DNA of 52,405 nt from the NCBI RefSeq assembly GCF_003711845.1, contig NZ_RHLQ01000024.1:1-52405 (forward strand), in the 5' to 3' direction. Of the stretch, positions 20,020-29,365 are shown piece by piece (positions within the stretch are counted from its first letter, which is position 1; each line of letters starts with the position of its first letter). A program made the translations under genes and the position numbers. Under the pieces are notes generated by a model, which made no database searches, had not been told where the DNA came from, and was given only the letters and a program-made list of their open reading frames with translations. Source of the DNA: Lysinibacillus halotolerans (GTDB lineage: Bacteria > Bacillota > Bacilli > Bacillales_A > Planococcaceae).

Positions 20020-20445
20020 TTATTTGTTATTTCCGTCAGCCTTTTCACCATCATCTTTGTCTTCATTCGGGATAGTAAAAATAATTTCACCATCATCAGA
20101 TAAAAAATATTCTTTACGTGCTAATTTCGCAATATATTCATCATCTTCTAGTTTGGCAATTTGTAATTTAAGCATATCCTGCAGTTCTTTAACCGTATCA
20201 AGCTTAGCAACAATTTCTTCTTTTTGCTGTTGTTTCTCTTCTAAACGGTGATGTTGTGTTATATAAGAACTAACTAAAAACACTAACGTCACTGTGGCAA
20301 GTAAACCAAATACAACCATCCTTCTACGGAAAAGAACTTTTTGTCTTTTTTTATATTGGGCTTTGCTATCTGATGATCGGACATAGTCATTTTCAAGCGT
20401 TCGAACATTATTTTGTTGTCGTTGTCGATTATAACGCTTCACCAT
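20020..20445 (-). CDS. divIC: Cell division protein DivIC
   Basis: Bitopic divisome protein that works with FtsL and DivIB. It has a basic cytoplasmic N-terminus, one membrane helix (about 43-62) and an extracellular coiled coil (about 66-105), then a conserved LARKEYFLSDDGEIIF segment. The GTG at 20452 is inside the ribosome site; the ATG at 20443-20445, eight bases after AGGAGG, gives 141 residues. It follows yabQ by 46 bases. A candidate promoter (20478-20506) would allow expression outside sporulation, as its division role requires. Confidence 0.93.
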   Translation of the reverse strand: MVKRYNRQRQQNNVRTLENDYVRSSDSKAQYKKRQKVLFRRRMVVFGLLATVTLVFLVSSYITQHHRLEEKQQQKEEIVAKLDTVKELQDMLKLQIAKLEDDEYIAKLARKEYFLSDDGEIIFTIPNEDKDDGEKADGNNK

Positions 20446-20477
20446 ATCCGTCACCTCCTCAAATTTCTGTACTCTAT

Positions 20478-20506
20478 ATTATACTTTTAATTCAACTCTT
20501 TTTAAA
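20478..20506 (-). promoter_or_regulatory. Candidate promoter of divIC
   Basis: On the minus strand there is a perfect -10 TATAAT (20478-20483) and, after a 17-base spacer, a poor -35 TTTAAA (20501-20506). The -35 lies inside the end of yabQ. Confidence 0.4.
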
Positions 20507-20989
20507 GATAGTCCTTCTAATTTTTGTATAAAATTTTCGTAAATGTTTTTCTAGGAATTTATTATATAGTTTGTAAAACGGTTTTAAGATAAATAAAATA
20601 ATACGAACAATTAGTTTAAGAATACCAGTAATAATCGAATAAATGAATCGAATAATAGCAACAATTGGTTTAATTATAAGAATAATAAATACTCGTCCAA
20701 TAAAACGAATTGGTCTCTGAAAAATAGATTCGTAAAGAAAAATACCTAGCAATTGTGATAATGGGTCGACTAAACGCCATTCTCCACCCTTTATAATAAA
20801 TAAAATATAAAATGTCAGGGCACCTAATAGTGCCCATACAATTAGCTCTACTCCATACCCCATTTTTCTTATAATAGACTTCGGGCTTAAGGCGCTCAGT
20901 AGATAGCGTGTAAAATCCACTATTGCGCCTACAAATAAGCCACTAATTACCATTATTAATATACTAACAACTTGTTCATTAATGGTCAT
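20492..20989 (-). CDS. yabQ: Sporulation membrane protein YabQ
   Basis: A 165-residue membrane protein with several hydrophobic segments (about 8-28, 45-70, 90-140) and a very basic C-terminus (KIRRTIFKKS). YabQ is required for spore cortex formation in B. subtilis; its biochemical role is unknown. It lacks a good Shine-Dalgarno. Its ATG overlaps the yabP stop as ATGA, so translation is probably coupled to yabP. Confidence 0.88.
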   Translation of the reverse strand: MTINEQVVSILIMVISGLFVGAIVDFTRYLLSALSPKSIIRKMGYGVELIVWALLGALTFYILFIIKGGEWRLVDPLSQLLGIFLYESIFQRPIRFIGRVFIILIIKPIVAIIRFIYSIITGILKLIVRIILFILKPFYKLYNKFLEKHLRKFYTKIRRTIFKKS

Positions 20990-21285
20990 CCAAATAATTT
21001 ATGGAGGAAGCCTTTTGATAAACCATTTTCTTCATCATCATATTGTAGTAGTTTTACATTTCCTTCCAAAGTCAGTAAACCTTTATCGACGTCTAAATGG
21101 ACAATTCGTAATTCCTCGCCACGGATTAATAAGTGGCCTTGTGCTGTTCTAATATAAAATTCCTCTTGGTCAAAACGCTCAATTTCCTTAACTGAAGTCA
21201 TGTCCATTCTTTTTCGATTTCGCACTGTCACAAGATGGTCCCCAGATGTCATTGTGTAACGATTACTTTCTTGATGTAGTGTCAT
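20986..21285 (-). CDS. yabP: Spore coat morphogenesis-related protein YabP
   Basis: A 99-residue protein of the YabP/YqfC family, known in B. subtilis as a sporulation gene under sigma-E. It shows the family pattern: a repeated beta-rich core (HLVTVRNRKRMDMTSVKEIERFDQEE) and LLIRGEELRIVHLDVDKGLLTLEG. GGAGG lies five bases before the ATG. It starts the yabP-yabQ pair after the rqcP terminator, so it needs its own promoter; I could not pick a convincing sigma-E site. Confidence 0.9.
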   Translation of the reverse strand: MTLHQESNRYTMTSGDHLVTVRNRKRMDMTSVKEIERFDQEEFYIRTAQGHLLIRGEELRIVHLDVDKGLLTLEGNVKLLQYDDEENGLSKGFLHKLFG

Positions 21286-21339
21286 ATCGTTCCTCCTTTT
21301 AGTGTTATTGTGATTGTTCTGTTCACTTTATGCTAAAAA

Positions 21340-21372
21340 GAAAAGAAGCATGACAATAAATTTTGTCATGCT
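21340..21372 (-). terminator. Terminator of rqcP
   Basis: Minus-strand stem AGCATGACAA with TTGTCATGCT followed by a T-rich tract. It separates the vegetative mazG-rqcP part from the sporulation genes yabP-yabQ. Confidence 0.85.
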
Positions 21373-21427
21373 CTAGAAATTTACTATTTTTTCTCTTACA
21401 GGAAATGTCAGCAAATAAGAAAATTAT

Positions 21428-21718
21428 CTATTCTTCATCATCAATAAATTGAGGTTCAATCTTATCAAGTTTTTCTTCTTTAAGAATTGTGAACATGTTT
21501 TGGGCATCTTCTTTACGCACATTTTCCCTCAAATCTTCAACACGGGCAGTCACAACTTTTTGACCAAATCGAATAGTTAATTCGTCTCCAACTTTTACCG
21601 TGCTACCTGCCTTTGCAACTTTTCCATTGATTGTAATTCTTCCTTGATCTGCTACTTCTTTTGCTAAAGTACGTCTTTTAATTAATCGAGAAACTTTTAA
21701 AAATTTATCTATTCGCAT
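21428..21718 (-). CDS. rqcP: Ribosome quality control factor RqcP (YabO), S4 domain
   Basis: A 96-residue S4-domain protein homologous to Hsp15/YabO. In B. subtilis RqcP works with RqcH on stalled 50S subunits to add C-terminal alanine tails. The S4 fold MRIDKFLKVSRLIKRRTLAKE and GRITINGKVAKAGSTVKVGDEL is intact; the acidic tail EPQFIDDEE is extra. AAGGAG lies nine bases before the ATG. It follows mazG by three bases and is clearly in one operon with it. Confidence 0.93.
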   Translation of the reverse strand: MRIDKFLKVSRLIKRRTLAKEVADQGRITINGKVAKAGSTVKVGDELTIRFGQKVVTARVEDLRENVRKEDAQNMFTILKEEKLDKIEPQFIDDEE

Positions 21719-21721
21719 CGA

Positions 21722-23188
21722 CTAGTTCTCCTTTTTTTCTAACGTTTTTGCTTCATTCCAAAATTCATCTAATTGTTGTAACGTAAAATCAGCAAAGGTT
21801 TTACCGCTCTCTAATACCTTTTGTTCCACATATTGAAATCTACGAAGAAATTTCTCATTCGCATGACTCATAGCTTCTTCTGGTGAAATTTTGTAAAAAC
21901 GGGCAATGTTAACAAGGGTAAATAACACATCCCCAAATTCGTCTAAACGGGATTGAGGAGCACCCTTTTCAACTTCATCCTTGAACTCTTTCCATTCCTC
22001 TAAAAACTTTTCCCATGCTCCTTCTGCATTTGGCCAATCAAAACCTACAGAGGCCGCTTTCTTTTGATAGTTATAAGATGTTTGTAAGGCAGAGGTTGGA
22101 CGATACTCACCTTTTAATAGTGACTCCTTTTGCTCGCCCTTTTCTTTCTTTTTAATAGCGTCCCAATTTGCAACTACTTCATCCGCATCTTCAACGTTGA
22201 CGTCACCGAACACGTGAGGATGTCTACGAATCATTTTCTCACTAATTGATTCCAATACTTCCTCTAAATTAAAATAACCATTATCTTCCCCGATTTGGGC
22301 ATGTAAAAAGACTTGTAACAATACGTCACCAAGTTCCTCTACCATTCCAAAATCGTCCTCTTCATCTATGGCAGCTAAAAACTCATGGGCTTCTTCTAAT
22401 AAATATTTTTTTAAGCTTTCATGGGTTTGTTTTTGATCCCAAGGACAACCGTTCGGACCACGTAACGTAGCGATAATACGTCTAAATGTCGTCCAATCGC
22501 GTAGCGCGTCTAAATCATTTTCAACCGGTGGTACATAAATCGTCGTTAAATTATTTATTTCGACCGCTTGATCCAATTCATATAACGGAACCGTTGTTAA
22601 ACTTTCTAAAGAAGAGCCTGCAGCGGTTACGACTGTAACAGGATAATCATCACGATATTTTTCCATAAGGGTTAACTTCACTTCTGAAGCACTAAAGGAA
22701 TCGTAAACTTGGGCAATTAACACATGTCCTCGCATGTTGACATCGTGAATCGAAAAACTCGTCCCATCTAATAATTGAAACCCTTCAATTGGATCAATTT
22801 TTAATGCACCAAAAATTGGATCTAAGAAGCTTTGGCCACCTTCTATGTTCAATTGAACTTTTCCTTGTCTCTCCGCTTCAATTAATAATTGCACTGTTTG
22901 TTCTGCCACTAACGGATGTCCAGGGACAGCATACATAATAGGTTCTTTACTAACAGCACTAATTAATTGTTCCGCAATCTCTTCATAAACCGGTTGAAAT
23001 GTATCATATTTTTCATAAACAGCATCAAAACTAATGAACGCCATTCCCTCTTTCTGTAAATCTTGTATAACTGGGTGATCTATCGTTCGAACATAAATTT
23101 TTTCAACTGTTTTTAATTTTTTATAAACACCCATTTGTAGCTGATCAAGTTCAGCTGCTCCTAGGCCGATAATGGTTAATTGATGCAT
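21722..23188 (-). CDS. mazG: Nucleotide pyrophosphohydrolase MazG with SAM methylase domain (YabN)
   Basis: A two-domain protein of 488 residues. Residues 1 to about 220 resemble tetrapyrrole (SAM-dependent) methylases, with VPGHPLVAEQTV. Residues about 230-485 hold two MazG halves with the EExxE-type metal motifs (LLEEAHEFLAAID, MVEELGDVLLQVF and KDEVEK...DEFGDVLFTLV). MazG hydrolyses non-canonical nucleoside triphosphates. This fusion is typical of Bacillales YabN. AGGTGA lies four bases before the ATG. It lies nine bases after yabM. Confidence 0.94.
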   Translation of the reverse strand: MHQLTIIGLGAAELDQLQMGVYKKLKTVEKIYVRTIDHPVIQDLQKEGMAFISFDAVYEKYDTFQPVYEEIAEQLISAVSKEPIMYAVPGHPLVAEQTVQLLIEAERQGKVQLNIEGGQSFLDPIFGALKIDPIEGFQLLDGTSFSIHDVNMRGHVLIAQVYDSFSASEVKLTLMEKYRDDYPVTVVTAAGSSLESLTTVPLYELDQAVEINNLTTIYVPPVENDLDALRDWTTFRRIIATLRGPNGCPWDQKQTHESLKKYLLEEAHEFLAAIDEEDDFGMVEELGDVLLQVFLHAQIGEDNGYFNLEEVLESISEKMIRRHPHVFGDVNVEDADEVVANWDAIKKKEKGEQKESLLKGEYRPTSALQTSYNYQKKAASVGFDWPNAEGAWEKFLEEWKEFKDEVEKGAPQSRLDEFGDVLFTLVNIARFYKISPEEAMSHANEKFLRRFQYVEQKVLESGKTFADFTLQQLDEFWNEAKTLEKKEN

Positions 23189-23196
23189 CTTTTCAC

Positions 23197-24801
23197 CTAC
23201 TTCTTTTTATTTAACAATAACTGATAACGAGCCATTTTTCTTCCAAAGGGCAATAAAAACCATTCCTTTACCGCTAGCATTTTCGTCTTTGCCACAATCG
23301 TTAAATAAACAAATGCTCCAATGCAAATTAAGCATCCCCCAATAATGACTGATTCCATTCTACCTGTGACAATAGGAATAACTGCCTGGATCACTTGATC
23401 CACCAAAGCAACAACGAATATCATACTACCGCTTGCTATACATAATTTTATGTAGAATGCTTTAGTTGCTAGTTTACTATGGACTAATTGTTTTAAATAA
23501 ATCATAAGTAATCCGGCGCTTAAAAATAATGCAATATTGCTTGCTATCGCCGCCCCTAACACATCCCAATTCGGTATAAAATAACAATTCCCTATATACT
23601 TAAGAAGTATTGCACCAATTAATATTAGAGCTGGAATTTTCAGCTTATTCATTCCTTGTAAAATCGCGGTTAACGGTAATATGACCGATAATGGGACGAT
23701 TTGTAAAACATATACCATTAATACATTGGATAATGCATTTGTTTCAAACAACATTTGATTTACATAAGGCATAACAATTACTAATCCAATAGACGCGGCA
23801 ACTCCAAGTAAAATAGAGGCGCGATAGGTTAACTGGATAAACGGATTAGGTCCTCTACCGCCCTTTTTCTTTGACTGGAGTGCCACTAAAGGGACAATGG
23901 CAAGGGAAAGGGAAGAAGCGATAATAATCCCAAGTTGAACAAGTGGCTGTCCTCGGTCGTATATTCCCTTCATCTCCATTGCCTTAATAGATTCCATTCC
24001 ATTATGGAGCAAAGTAGAAAAAACGGTAAAGGAATCGATTAATTGAAAACAAAGTAGAAGTAAACTGCTCATGCTAACACTTAAGCTTAATATCGTTACT
24101 TCTTTCAGTATTGGCCAAGTTCGCTCTGTTTTTTTTAATTTTTTCGGAACAATTTGGACTTTTTTACTGTAATAAAGTAATAAAATAACCGCTGCTATTT
24201 CACCTATCACTGTTCCAAAAACTGCCGCGTTTCCAGCCGCATATAATGATTTATTTGTATGCATAATAATGATTGCCCCGACTAGTATAAATGCGACTCG
24301 AATAAATTGTTCAAATACTTGTGCATACGCAACCGGCTCCATTTTACCTTGTGACTGAAAACGCCCTTTCATTAAAGCTAACATCGGCATAAAGAGTGTC
24401 ACAAAAGAACCCGTTTTAAGAAGTGGAGCCAACTGTAGATCACCCATTAATTCCGATAAAATATTAGCTCCGAAAAATAATAAACAAAAGAAAATGATAG
24501 ACAACAGTGTTAAGTAATAAAAGATTGTTCGAGAGATAAACCCTTTTCTTTCAACTGGATGAATACTTGATTCAGCGTCTGCTAACATTTTAGAAATGGC
24601 AACGGCAAAACCACCAGATGCCCAAACAACAAAGAAAGAAATAAATGGATAGACTTGTTGGTATATATAAAACCCTTGATCTCCAACTAAGTTTTGAAAA
24701 GGTACCCGATAAACTGCACTTAATGCTTTAACAATTAAGGCAGCAATCGTTAATAGCAACGCTCCCTTCATATATCCTTTCATGCCAAAATTATCTGCCA
24801 T
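23197..24801 (-). CDS. yabM: Polysaccharide flippase-like membrane protein YabM
   Basis: A 534-residue member of the MurJ/MviN-SpoVB (MOP) exporter superfamily with about fourteen membrane helices. Relatives flip lipid-linked glycans such as peptidoglycan precursors; the substrate here is unknown. The open frame extends 72 codons upstream into spoVT, but that part has no family similarity and no ribosome site. I use the ATG at 24799-24801 (MADNFGMKGYMKGALLLT), which lies after GGAGGATAGGG; a GTG two codons earlier is an alternative. The length then matches B. subtilis YabM. Confidence 0.9.
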   Translation of the reverse strand: MADNFGMKGYMKGALLLTIAALIVKALSAVYRVPFQNLVGDQGFYIYQQVYPFISFFVVWASGGFAVAISKMLADAESSIHPVERKGFISRTIFYYLTLLSIIFFCLLFFGANILSELMGDLQLAPLLKTGSFVTLFMPMLALMKGRFQSQGKMEPVAYAQVFEQFIRVAFILVGAIIIMHTNKSLYAAGNAAVFGTVIGEIAAVILLLYYSKKVQIVPKKLKKTERTWPILKEVTILSLSVSMSSLLLLCFQLIDSFTVFSTLLHNGMESIKAMEMKGIYDRGQPLVQLGIIIASSLSLAIVPLVALQSKKKGGRGPNPFIQLTYRASILLGVAASIGLVIVMPYVNQMLFETNALSNVLMVYVLQIVPLSVILPLTAILQGMNKLKIPALILIGAILLKYIGNCYFIPNWDVLGAAIASNIALFLSAGLLMIYLKQLVHSKLATKAFYIKLCIASGSMIFVVALVDQVIQAVIPIVTGRMESVIIGGCLICIGAFVYLTIVAKTKMLAVKEWFLLPFGRKMARYQLLLNKKK

Positions 24802-24911
24802 ATTCACCCTATCCTCCATAACAATGCCAATAGTATAACATGAAATGTGAAACAAACTCGATTTACAAGAGATACGACTATTTCGTAAATATTTCATGTT
24901 TTTTAAAACAT

Positions 24912-24947
24912 AAAAAAACGCCTCTATATCATTAGAGACGTTTTTTT
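24912..24947 (-). terminator. Terminator of spoVT
   Basis: Minus-strand stem AACG-CTCTA with TAGAG-CGTT (one internal mismatch) closed by A and T runs, just after the spoVT stop codon. Confidence 0.85.
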
Positions 24948-24952
24948 CTTTA

Positions 24953-25489
24953 TTAGTTTTCCATTTGTTTTGCAAGGAAGTTTGCTGCTGTTTCAGCAGC
25001 CTTTTGTTCCACTTCACTTATAAAATGGACTTTTGATAATAAATAAACCGCGCCAATAGCATCCCCATTAGAAATAATAGGTGCTACACAATAGGATTTC
25101 ACTTGTTCATATTGTCCTGGCACAAGTTCAATTGTCGCTTCTGTCTTTTCTAAAACTACAGAACGTTGCTTCATAAAGTCTTCCGCGAATACGGATAATC
25201 GACGGTTCGTATATTCCTTTTTCGATAATCCAGCTACTGCTATCATTTCATCTCTGTCACTAATTAAGGCAGGTGTACCTACCGTTTCATATAATGACTC
25301 AACATATTCTTTTGCAAATTCACTTAAATCATTTATTGGTGAATATTTTTTTAAGATAACTTCTCCTTCACGGTCTGTGTAAATTTCTAAAGGATCTCCT
25401 TCACGAATACGCATTGTTCTACGAATTTCCTTTGGAATAACTACGCGACCTAAATCATCAATACGACGGACAATTCCCGTTGCTTTCAT
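24953..25489 (-). CDS. spoVT: Stage V sporulation regulator SpoVT
   Basis: Transcription factor that tunes sigma-G-dependent genes in the forespore. The N-terminal 50 residues form an AbrB-type swapped-hairpin DNA-binding domain (TGIVRRIDDLGRVVIPKEIRR). Residues about 56-178 form a GAF-like domain. At 178 residues it has the usual length. The start matches other SpoVT proteins, with AGAGG ten bases upstream. The N-terminus is clearly related to AbrB in this same window (43663-43941). A sigma-G-type promoter lies upstream. Confidence 0.97.
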   Translation of the reverse strand: MKATGIVRRIDDLGRVVIPKEIRRTMRIREGDPLEIYTDREGEVILKKYSPINDLSEFAKEYVESLYETVGTPALISDRDEMIAVAGLSKKEYTNRRLSVFAEDFMKQRSVVLEKTEATIELVPGQYEQVKSYCVAPIISNGDAIGAVYLLSKVHFISEVEQKAAETAANFLAKQMEN

Positions 25490-25532
25490 ACTTTATTGCC
25501 TCTCTTTCAGAATCAAATTTCCTTTACATTGA

Positions 25533-25563
25533 TAGTATGGTTATTAATTGGTCAATGTATGCA
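25533..25563 (-). promoter_or_regulatory. Sigma-G-type promoter of spoVT
   Basis: On the minus strand there is a -35 TGCATA (25558-25563), an 18-base spacer and a -10 CATACTA (25533-25539). Both elements match the sigma-G consensus. SpoVT is transcribed by sigma-G in B. subtilis. The leader would be about 38 bases. Confidence 0.75.
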
Positions 25564-25630
25564 AAAAGTGAATGAAGAGGATAAAATTCTAATGTCGGGC
25601 AATAAAATGGAAAACATGGACAAGTTTTTG

Positions 25631-25644
25631 CTATATCGATATAG
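25631..25644. repeat. Perfect 14-bp palindrome between mfd and spoVT
   Basis: CTATATCGATATAG is a perfect palindrome starting 15 bases downstream of the mfd stop codon. It lacks a T run, so it is not an obvious terminator. Its role is unknown. Confidence 0.6.
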
Positions 25645-25658
25645 ATAAATAAGCTTTT

Positions 25659-28600
25659 CTATTTTTGGACAGTTTCTTTTTTAGATTTTGCAGCGATTTC
25701 AATCATTTGTTCTAAAACATCAAAAGGTTGGTAGCTTCCACATTTTTTCTCATCAATCGTCAAAGTTAATTTGGCACCGTCCATGATAAAACCAACTGCT
25801 CGATCAAATTTCATTGACTCAGAGACGATGTAACTACCATCCACATTTTTTGTTCCTTCTTCAGAAAAATAAATCGAAATCATTTTTTGTTTTTCCTTAA
25901 TAGCTGTTATTCCAGCTTCTATTGCCCACACTTTCATACGGGCAATACGTAATAACTTTTCAGTTTCTACTGGTAAATCACCAAATCGATCTAACATCTC
26001 ATCCATTATTTCCGTATAGTCTTCTATTTGTTCCATCGATTTTATACGTTTGTACATTTGAATTTTTTGATAGCCATCTGGTATATATTGATCCGGAATA
26101 TATGCATCCACATGTAAAATAATTTCTACATCTGGTCTTTCTTCTTTTACTACTCCAGTTTGACGCTCTGCTATTGCTTCTTCTAACATTTGAGAATATA
26201 AATCAAATCCGACCGAATCAATGAACCCATGTTGTTGTGATCCTAATAGATTTCCCGCGCCACGAATCGATAAATCACGCATCGCAATTTTAAAGCCAGA
26301 ACCAAGCTCTGTAAATTCTTTTATAGCTTGCAATCTTTGCTCCGCTACATCTGTTAGCACTTTATCTCTTTGATACATGAAATAAGCGTAAGCGATGCGA
26401 TTTGAACGACCAACTCGACCACGTAATTGATACAACTGGGATAGACCCATACGATCTGCATCATGGACAATCAGTGTATTGACGTTAGGCATATCTACAC
26501 CCGTTTCAATAATCGTTGTCGTTACAAGTACGTCATATTCGCCTTCAAGGAAGTTTAAAATGATGGACTCCAATTGGGATTCCGTCATCTTACCGTGGGC
26601 ATATCCAACCCTTGCATCTGGCACAAGCATTTGGATTTCCTCCACTTTTCGAGTCATATCCTCTACCCGATTATAAAGGTAAAACGTTTGTCCTCCGCGC
26701 GCCATTTCCCTTTCAATCGCTTCTCGCACAAGGGCACCGCTATATTCCATTACATATGTTTGAACTGGGAAACGATTTTGTGGTGGCGTTTCGATAACCG
26801 ATAAATCCCTTACCCCGACCATCGACATATGTAATGTACGTGGAATTGGTGTAGCAGTTAATGTTAAAACATCAACATTTGTTTTCAACTGTTTAATTTT
26901 TTCTTTATGGGTTACCCCAAATCGTTGTTCTTCATCCACAATTAATAAACCTAAATCACGGAACACAACGTCTTTCGATAATACCCGATGCGTACCGATT
27001 ACAATATCAACGGTTCCGTCTTTTAAACCTTTTAACGTTTCCGTTTGTTGTTTTTTCGTACGGAAACGGCTTAATAGACCAATATGAATCCCATAGTCCT
27101 CAAAGCGTTCCTGCATTGTCTCAAAATGCTGTTGGGCTAAAATTGTTGTCGGTACAAGAAAGGCCACTTGTTTCCCATCCATTACTGCTTTAAACGCTGC
27201 ACGAATAGCTACTTCTGTTTTACCATAACCAACATCACCACACACAAGGCGATCCATTGGACGTTCCCGTTCCATATCCCGTTTTACTTCGAGAATTGAA
27301 CGTAATTGATCTTCTGTTTCTTCATATGGGAAAGCGTCTTCAAAAGCACGCTGCTCATCTGTATCAGGAGAAAAGGCATATCCCTTCTCTGCTTCCCGTT
27401 TTGCATAAAGTTTAATTAAATCATCCGCAATATCTTTAACAGCAGAGGATACTTTTGCCTTCGCTTTTTTCCACTCGGCACCACCAAGTTTATGAAGCTT
27501 CGGTTCTTTCCCTTCAGAAGCAACGTATTTTTGAATTAAATCAATCTGTTCAACAGGCACATATAACTTATCATCTGCTCGATAGCGAATATTTAAATAA
27601 TCTTTATGAGTACCATTTACTTCAAGGGTTTCAATACCAATATATTTCCCTATACCGTGATGAACATGTACGACATAATCACCAGGTTTAATTTCGGTAT
27701 AGCTTTTAATCCGTTCCGCATTAGACATTTTTTGCGGTCTACGGGGCTTTCTTTTTTCCTGTTGTTTAAACAGCTCATCATCGGTTACTACCGCAATTCG
27801 TTGTAATGGCAATTCAAAACCAGAAGTTAACACCCCATCAACTAAATAAATGCCTGGTTCTGTGGGCGCCCCTAGCAAACTATGAATGTTGTATTCTTCC
27901 AACATGCTTTGCAGTTTTTTAATTCGTTCTTTCCCATCTGCTACAAACAATACTGTAAATTTCTCTTGTGTCCATCGCTCTATTTCATTTTGTAAAAGGC
28001 TTATTTGCCCGTGGAATTGTTGCATTGGTTTACAAGAAAAGTTTGTTGTTTTTTTAAAGGTAATACCCGAAAACGTTCGAGCGAATAAAGCAAAGTATAT
28101 TTTTTGCTGGTCTAACATCGAATGAACTTCTTTAAAAGAAAAGGAAGATTTAACGTCATGAACAATTTTCCCTTCTTCTATTAGGGAAATAAACCATTCT
28201 TCTTCCTCCCGTTCCCATGCATCCATTACTTCTTGAATTCGTCCAAGCTCATCGAATAAAACAATGCCATCCTTCGCAAAATAATCCCCTAGGAAAGTTT
28301 GTTCATCATAAAGAAGGGATCCATATTTCGTAATATGATCAGGAATATTTCCTTGTCGTAGCATTTCAATATCATATTGGATATTTTGATATAACAGTTC
28401 TTGCGTTTCTTGTTTTTTTATTTTCTTCAAACTTTTACTTAAGGAGTTCTCTAGTCTTTCTGCTAATTCAGCCCGTTGACTTGTTGTTAACAATAGTTCT
28501 GAAGCCGGTAAAATACGTACGGAGTCCAATTTTTCTATGGATCGTTGATCGTCTGCAGAAAAAGTACGGATTGAATCGACTTCTGTATCAAATAATTCAA

Positions 28601-29183
28601 TACGAATAGGCGACTCTGCATATGGAGGATAAATATCTAAAATCCCTCCACGTAATGCAAACTCACCAGGTGTTGTAACCATTTGGCTTCTTGTATATCC
28701 CATCGTCACCAAATGTAATAGCCATTCTTCAATTTCGATATCTTTCCCTATTACAGCTTCTAAATAATAATTTTTCCACTGTTGTACCGGTGTCATCATT
28801 TTTCGCATTCCAGCAATCGGAATGACATATATTGCTTTCTCCTGCTTCACTAATAGATCAAGGGTTGCGATACGTTGCGCCTTCAATTCCGGCGATGCAA
28901 TTGTCATATCCGCTGCGATAAATTCATCTGCAGGATAATAATGAACAAACTCTTCCCCAACTAAGGAGGATAAATCATCAACTAATTTTTGAGCTTGTAA
29001 AAGATTGGCCGACAATATATAAAGAGGCTTATTCGTTTCCTTGAATATTGATTGAAAAAAAACTGGCCTTGCACTTCCTGTTAAGCCCGTAATAAGTTGA
29101 GAATCATAATTTTTTTCTCCAATTTGATTAATTAAACTATTTATATGTTTATCTTGAGAGAATAGTTGATGAAATACGTTCAT
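25659..29183 (-). CDS. mfd: Transcription-repair coupling factor Mfd
   Basis: Large ATP-driven DNA translocase that removes RNA polymerase stalled at lesions and recruits UvrA. The 1174-residue protein is full length. It has a UvrB-like N-terminal part, an RNA-polymerase-interacting domain (GDYVVHVHHGIGKYIGIE, about 495-515), the helicase core and the C-terminal TRCF domain. The core shows Walker A GDVGYGKTEVA near 648, DEEQRFGV near 750 and ETGVDMPNVNTLIV, with QLRGRVGRS in motif VI. AAGGAGG lies seven bases before the ATG. It follows fin after a terminator, and an inverted repeat lies just upstream. Confidence 0.97.
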   Translation of the reverse strand: MNVFHQLFSQDKHINSLINQIGEKNYDSQLITGLTGSARPVFFQSIFKETNKPLYILSANLLQAQKLVDDLSSLVGEEFVHYYPADEFIAADMTIASPELKAQRIATLDLLVKQEKAIYVIPIAGMRKMMTPVQQWKNYYLEAVIGKDIEIEEWLLHLVTMGYTRSQMVTTPGEFALRGGILDIYPPYAESPIRIELFDTEVDSIRTFSADDQRSIEKLDSVRILPASELLLTTSQRAELAERLENSLSKSLKKIKKQETQELLYQNIQYDIEMLRQGNIPDHITKYGSLLYDEQTFLGDYFAKDGIVLFDELGRIQEVMDAWEREEEEWFISLIEEGKIVHDVKSSFSFKEVHSMLDQQKIYFALFARTFSGITFKKTTNFSCKPMQQFHGQISLLQNEIERWTQEKFTVLFVADGKERIKKLQSMLEEYNIHSLLGAPTEPGIYLVDGVLTSGFELPLQRIAVVTDDELFKQQEKRKPRRPQKMSNAERIKSYTEIKPGDYVVHVHHGIGKYIGIETLEVNGTHKDYLNIRYRADDKLYVPVEQIDLIQKYVASEGKEPKLHKLGGAEWKKAKAKVSSAVKDIADDLIKLYAKREAEKGYAFSPDTDEQRAFEDAFPYEETEDQLRSILEVKRDMERERPMDRLVCGDVGYGKTEVAIRAAFKAVMDGKQVAFLVPTTILAQQHFETMQERFEDYGIHIGLLSRFRTKKQQTETLKGLKDGTVDIVIGTHRVLSKDVVFRDLGLLIVDEEQRFGVTHKEKIKQLKTNVDVLTLTATPIPRTLHMSMVGVRDLSVIETPPQNRFPVQTYVMEYSGALVREAIEREMARGGQTFYLYNRVEDMTRKVEEIQMLVPDARVGYAHGKMTESQLESIILNFLEGEYDVLVTTTIIETGVDMPNVNTLIVHDADRMGLSQLYQLRGRVGRSNRIAYAYFMYQRDKVLTDVAEQRLQAIKEFTELGSGFKIAMRDLSIRGAGNLLGSQQHGFIDSVGFDLYSQMLEEAIAERQTGVVKEERPDVEIILHVDAYIPDQYIPDGYQKIQMYKRIKSMEQIEDYTEIMDEMLDRFGDLPVETEKLLRIARMKVWAIEAGITAIKEKQKMISIYFSEEGTKNVDGSYIVSESMKFDRAVGFIMDGAKLTLTIDEKKCGSYQPFDVLEQMIEIAAKSKKETVQK

Positions 29184-29217
29184 TCATAAACCTCCTTCCA
29201 TCATTCATACTTAATTT

Positions 29218-29240
29218 ATGTAATCATTAATCAATTACAT
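29218..29240. repeat. Inverted repeat upstream of mfd
   Basis: ATGTAAT (29218-29224) and ATTACAT (29234-29240) form a 7-bp dyad with a nine-base spacer in the short mfd upstream region. It could be an operator or chance in AT-rich DNA. Confidence 0.4.
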
Positions 29241-29281
29241 GTAAAATAACCGCTTTATTTTTATTTTCATAAACAAAGCGG

Positions 29282-29317
29282 AAAAAGTGGGTGACTTTAA
29301 TAAAATAAGTCGCCCAC
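29282..29317 (-). terminator. Terminator of fin
   Basis: Minus-strand stem GTGGGCGACTT with AAGTCACCCAC (one mismatch or G-T pair) followed by TTTTT. A second hairpin, CCGCTTT/AAAGCGG (29250-29256 with 29275-29281), follows directly, so termination before mfd looks doubled. Confidence 0.85.
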
Positions 29318-29365
29318 ATATTTGCAGTAATACAAAAAATGGTTTTTCTATGTTTTAAACTACTT

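Noticed and set aside
24802-25017. 72-codon N-terminal extension of yabM
   Set aside because: It overlaps spoVT and the spoVT terminator, shows no flippase similarity and has no ribosome site; the ATG at 24801 fits family length.
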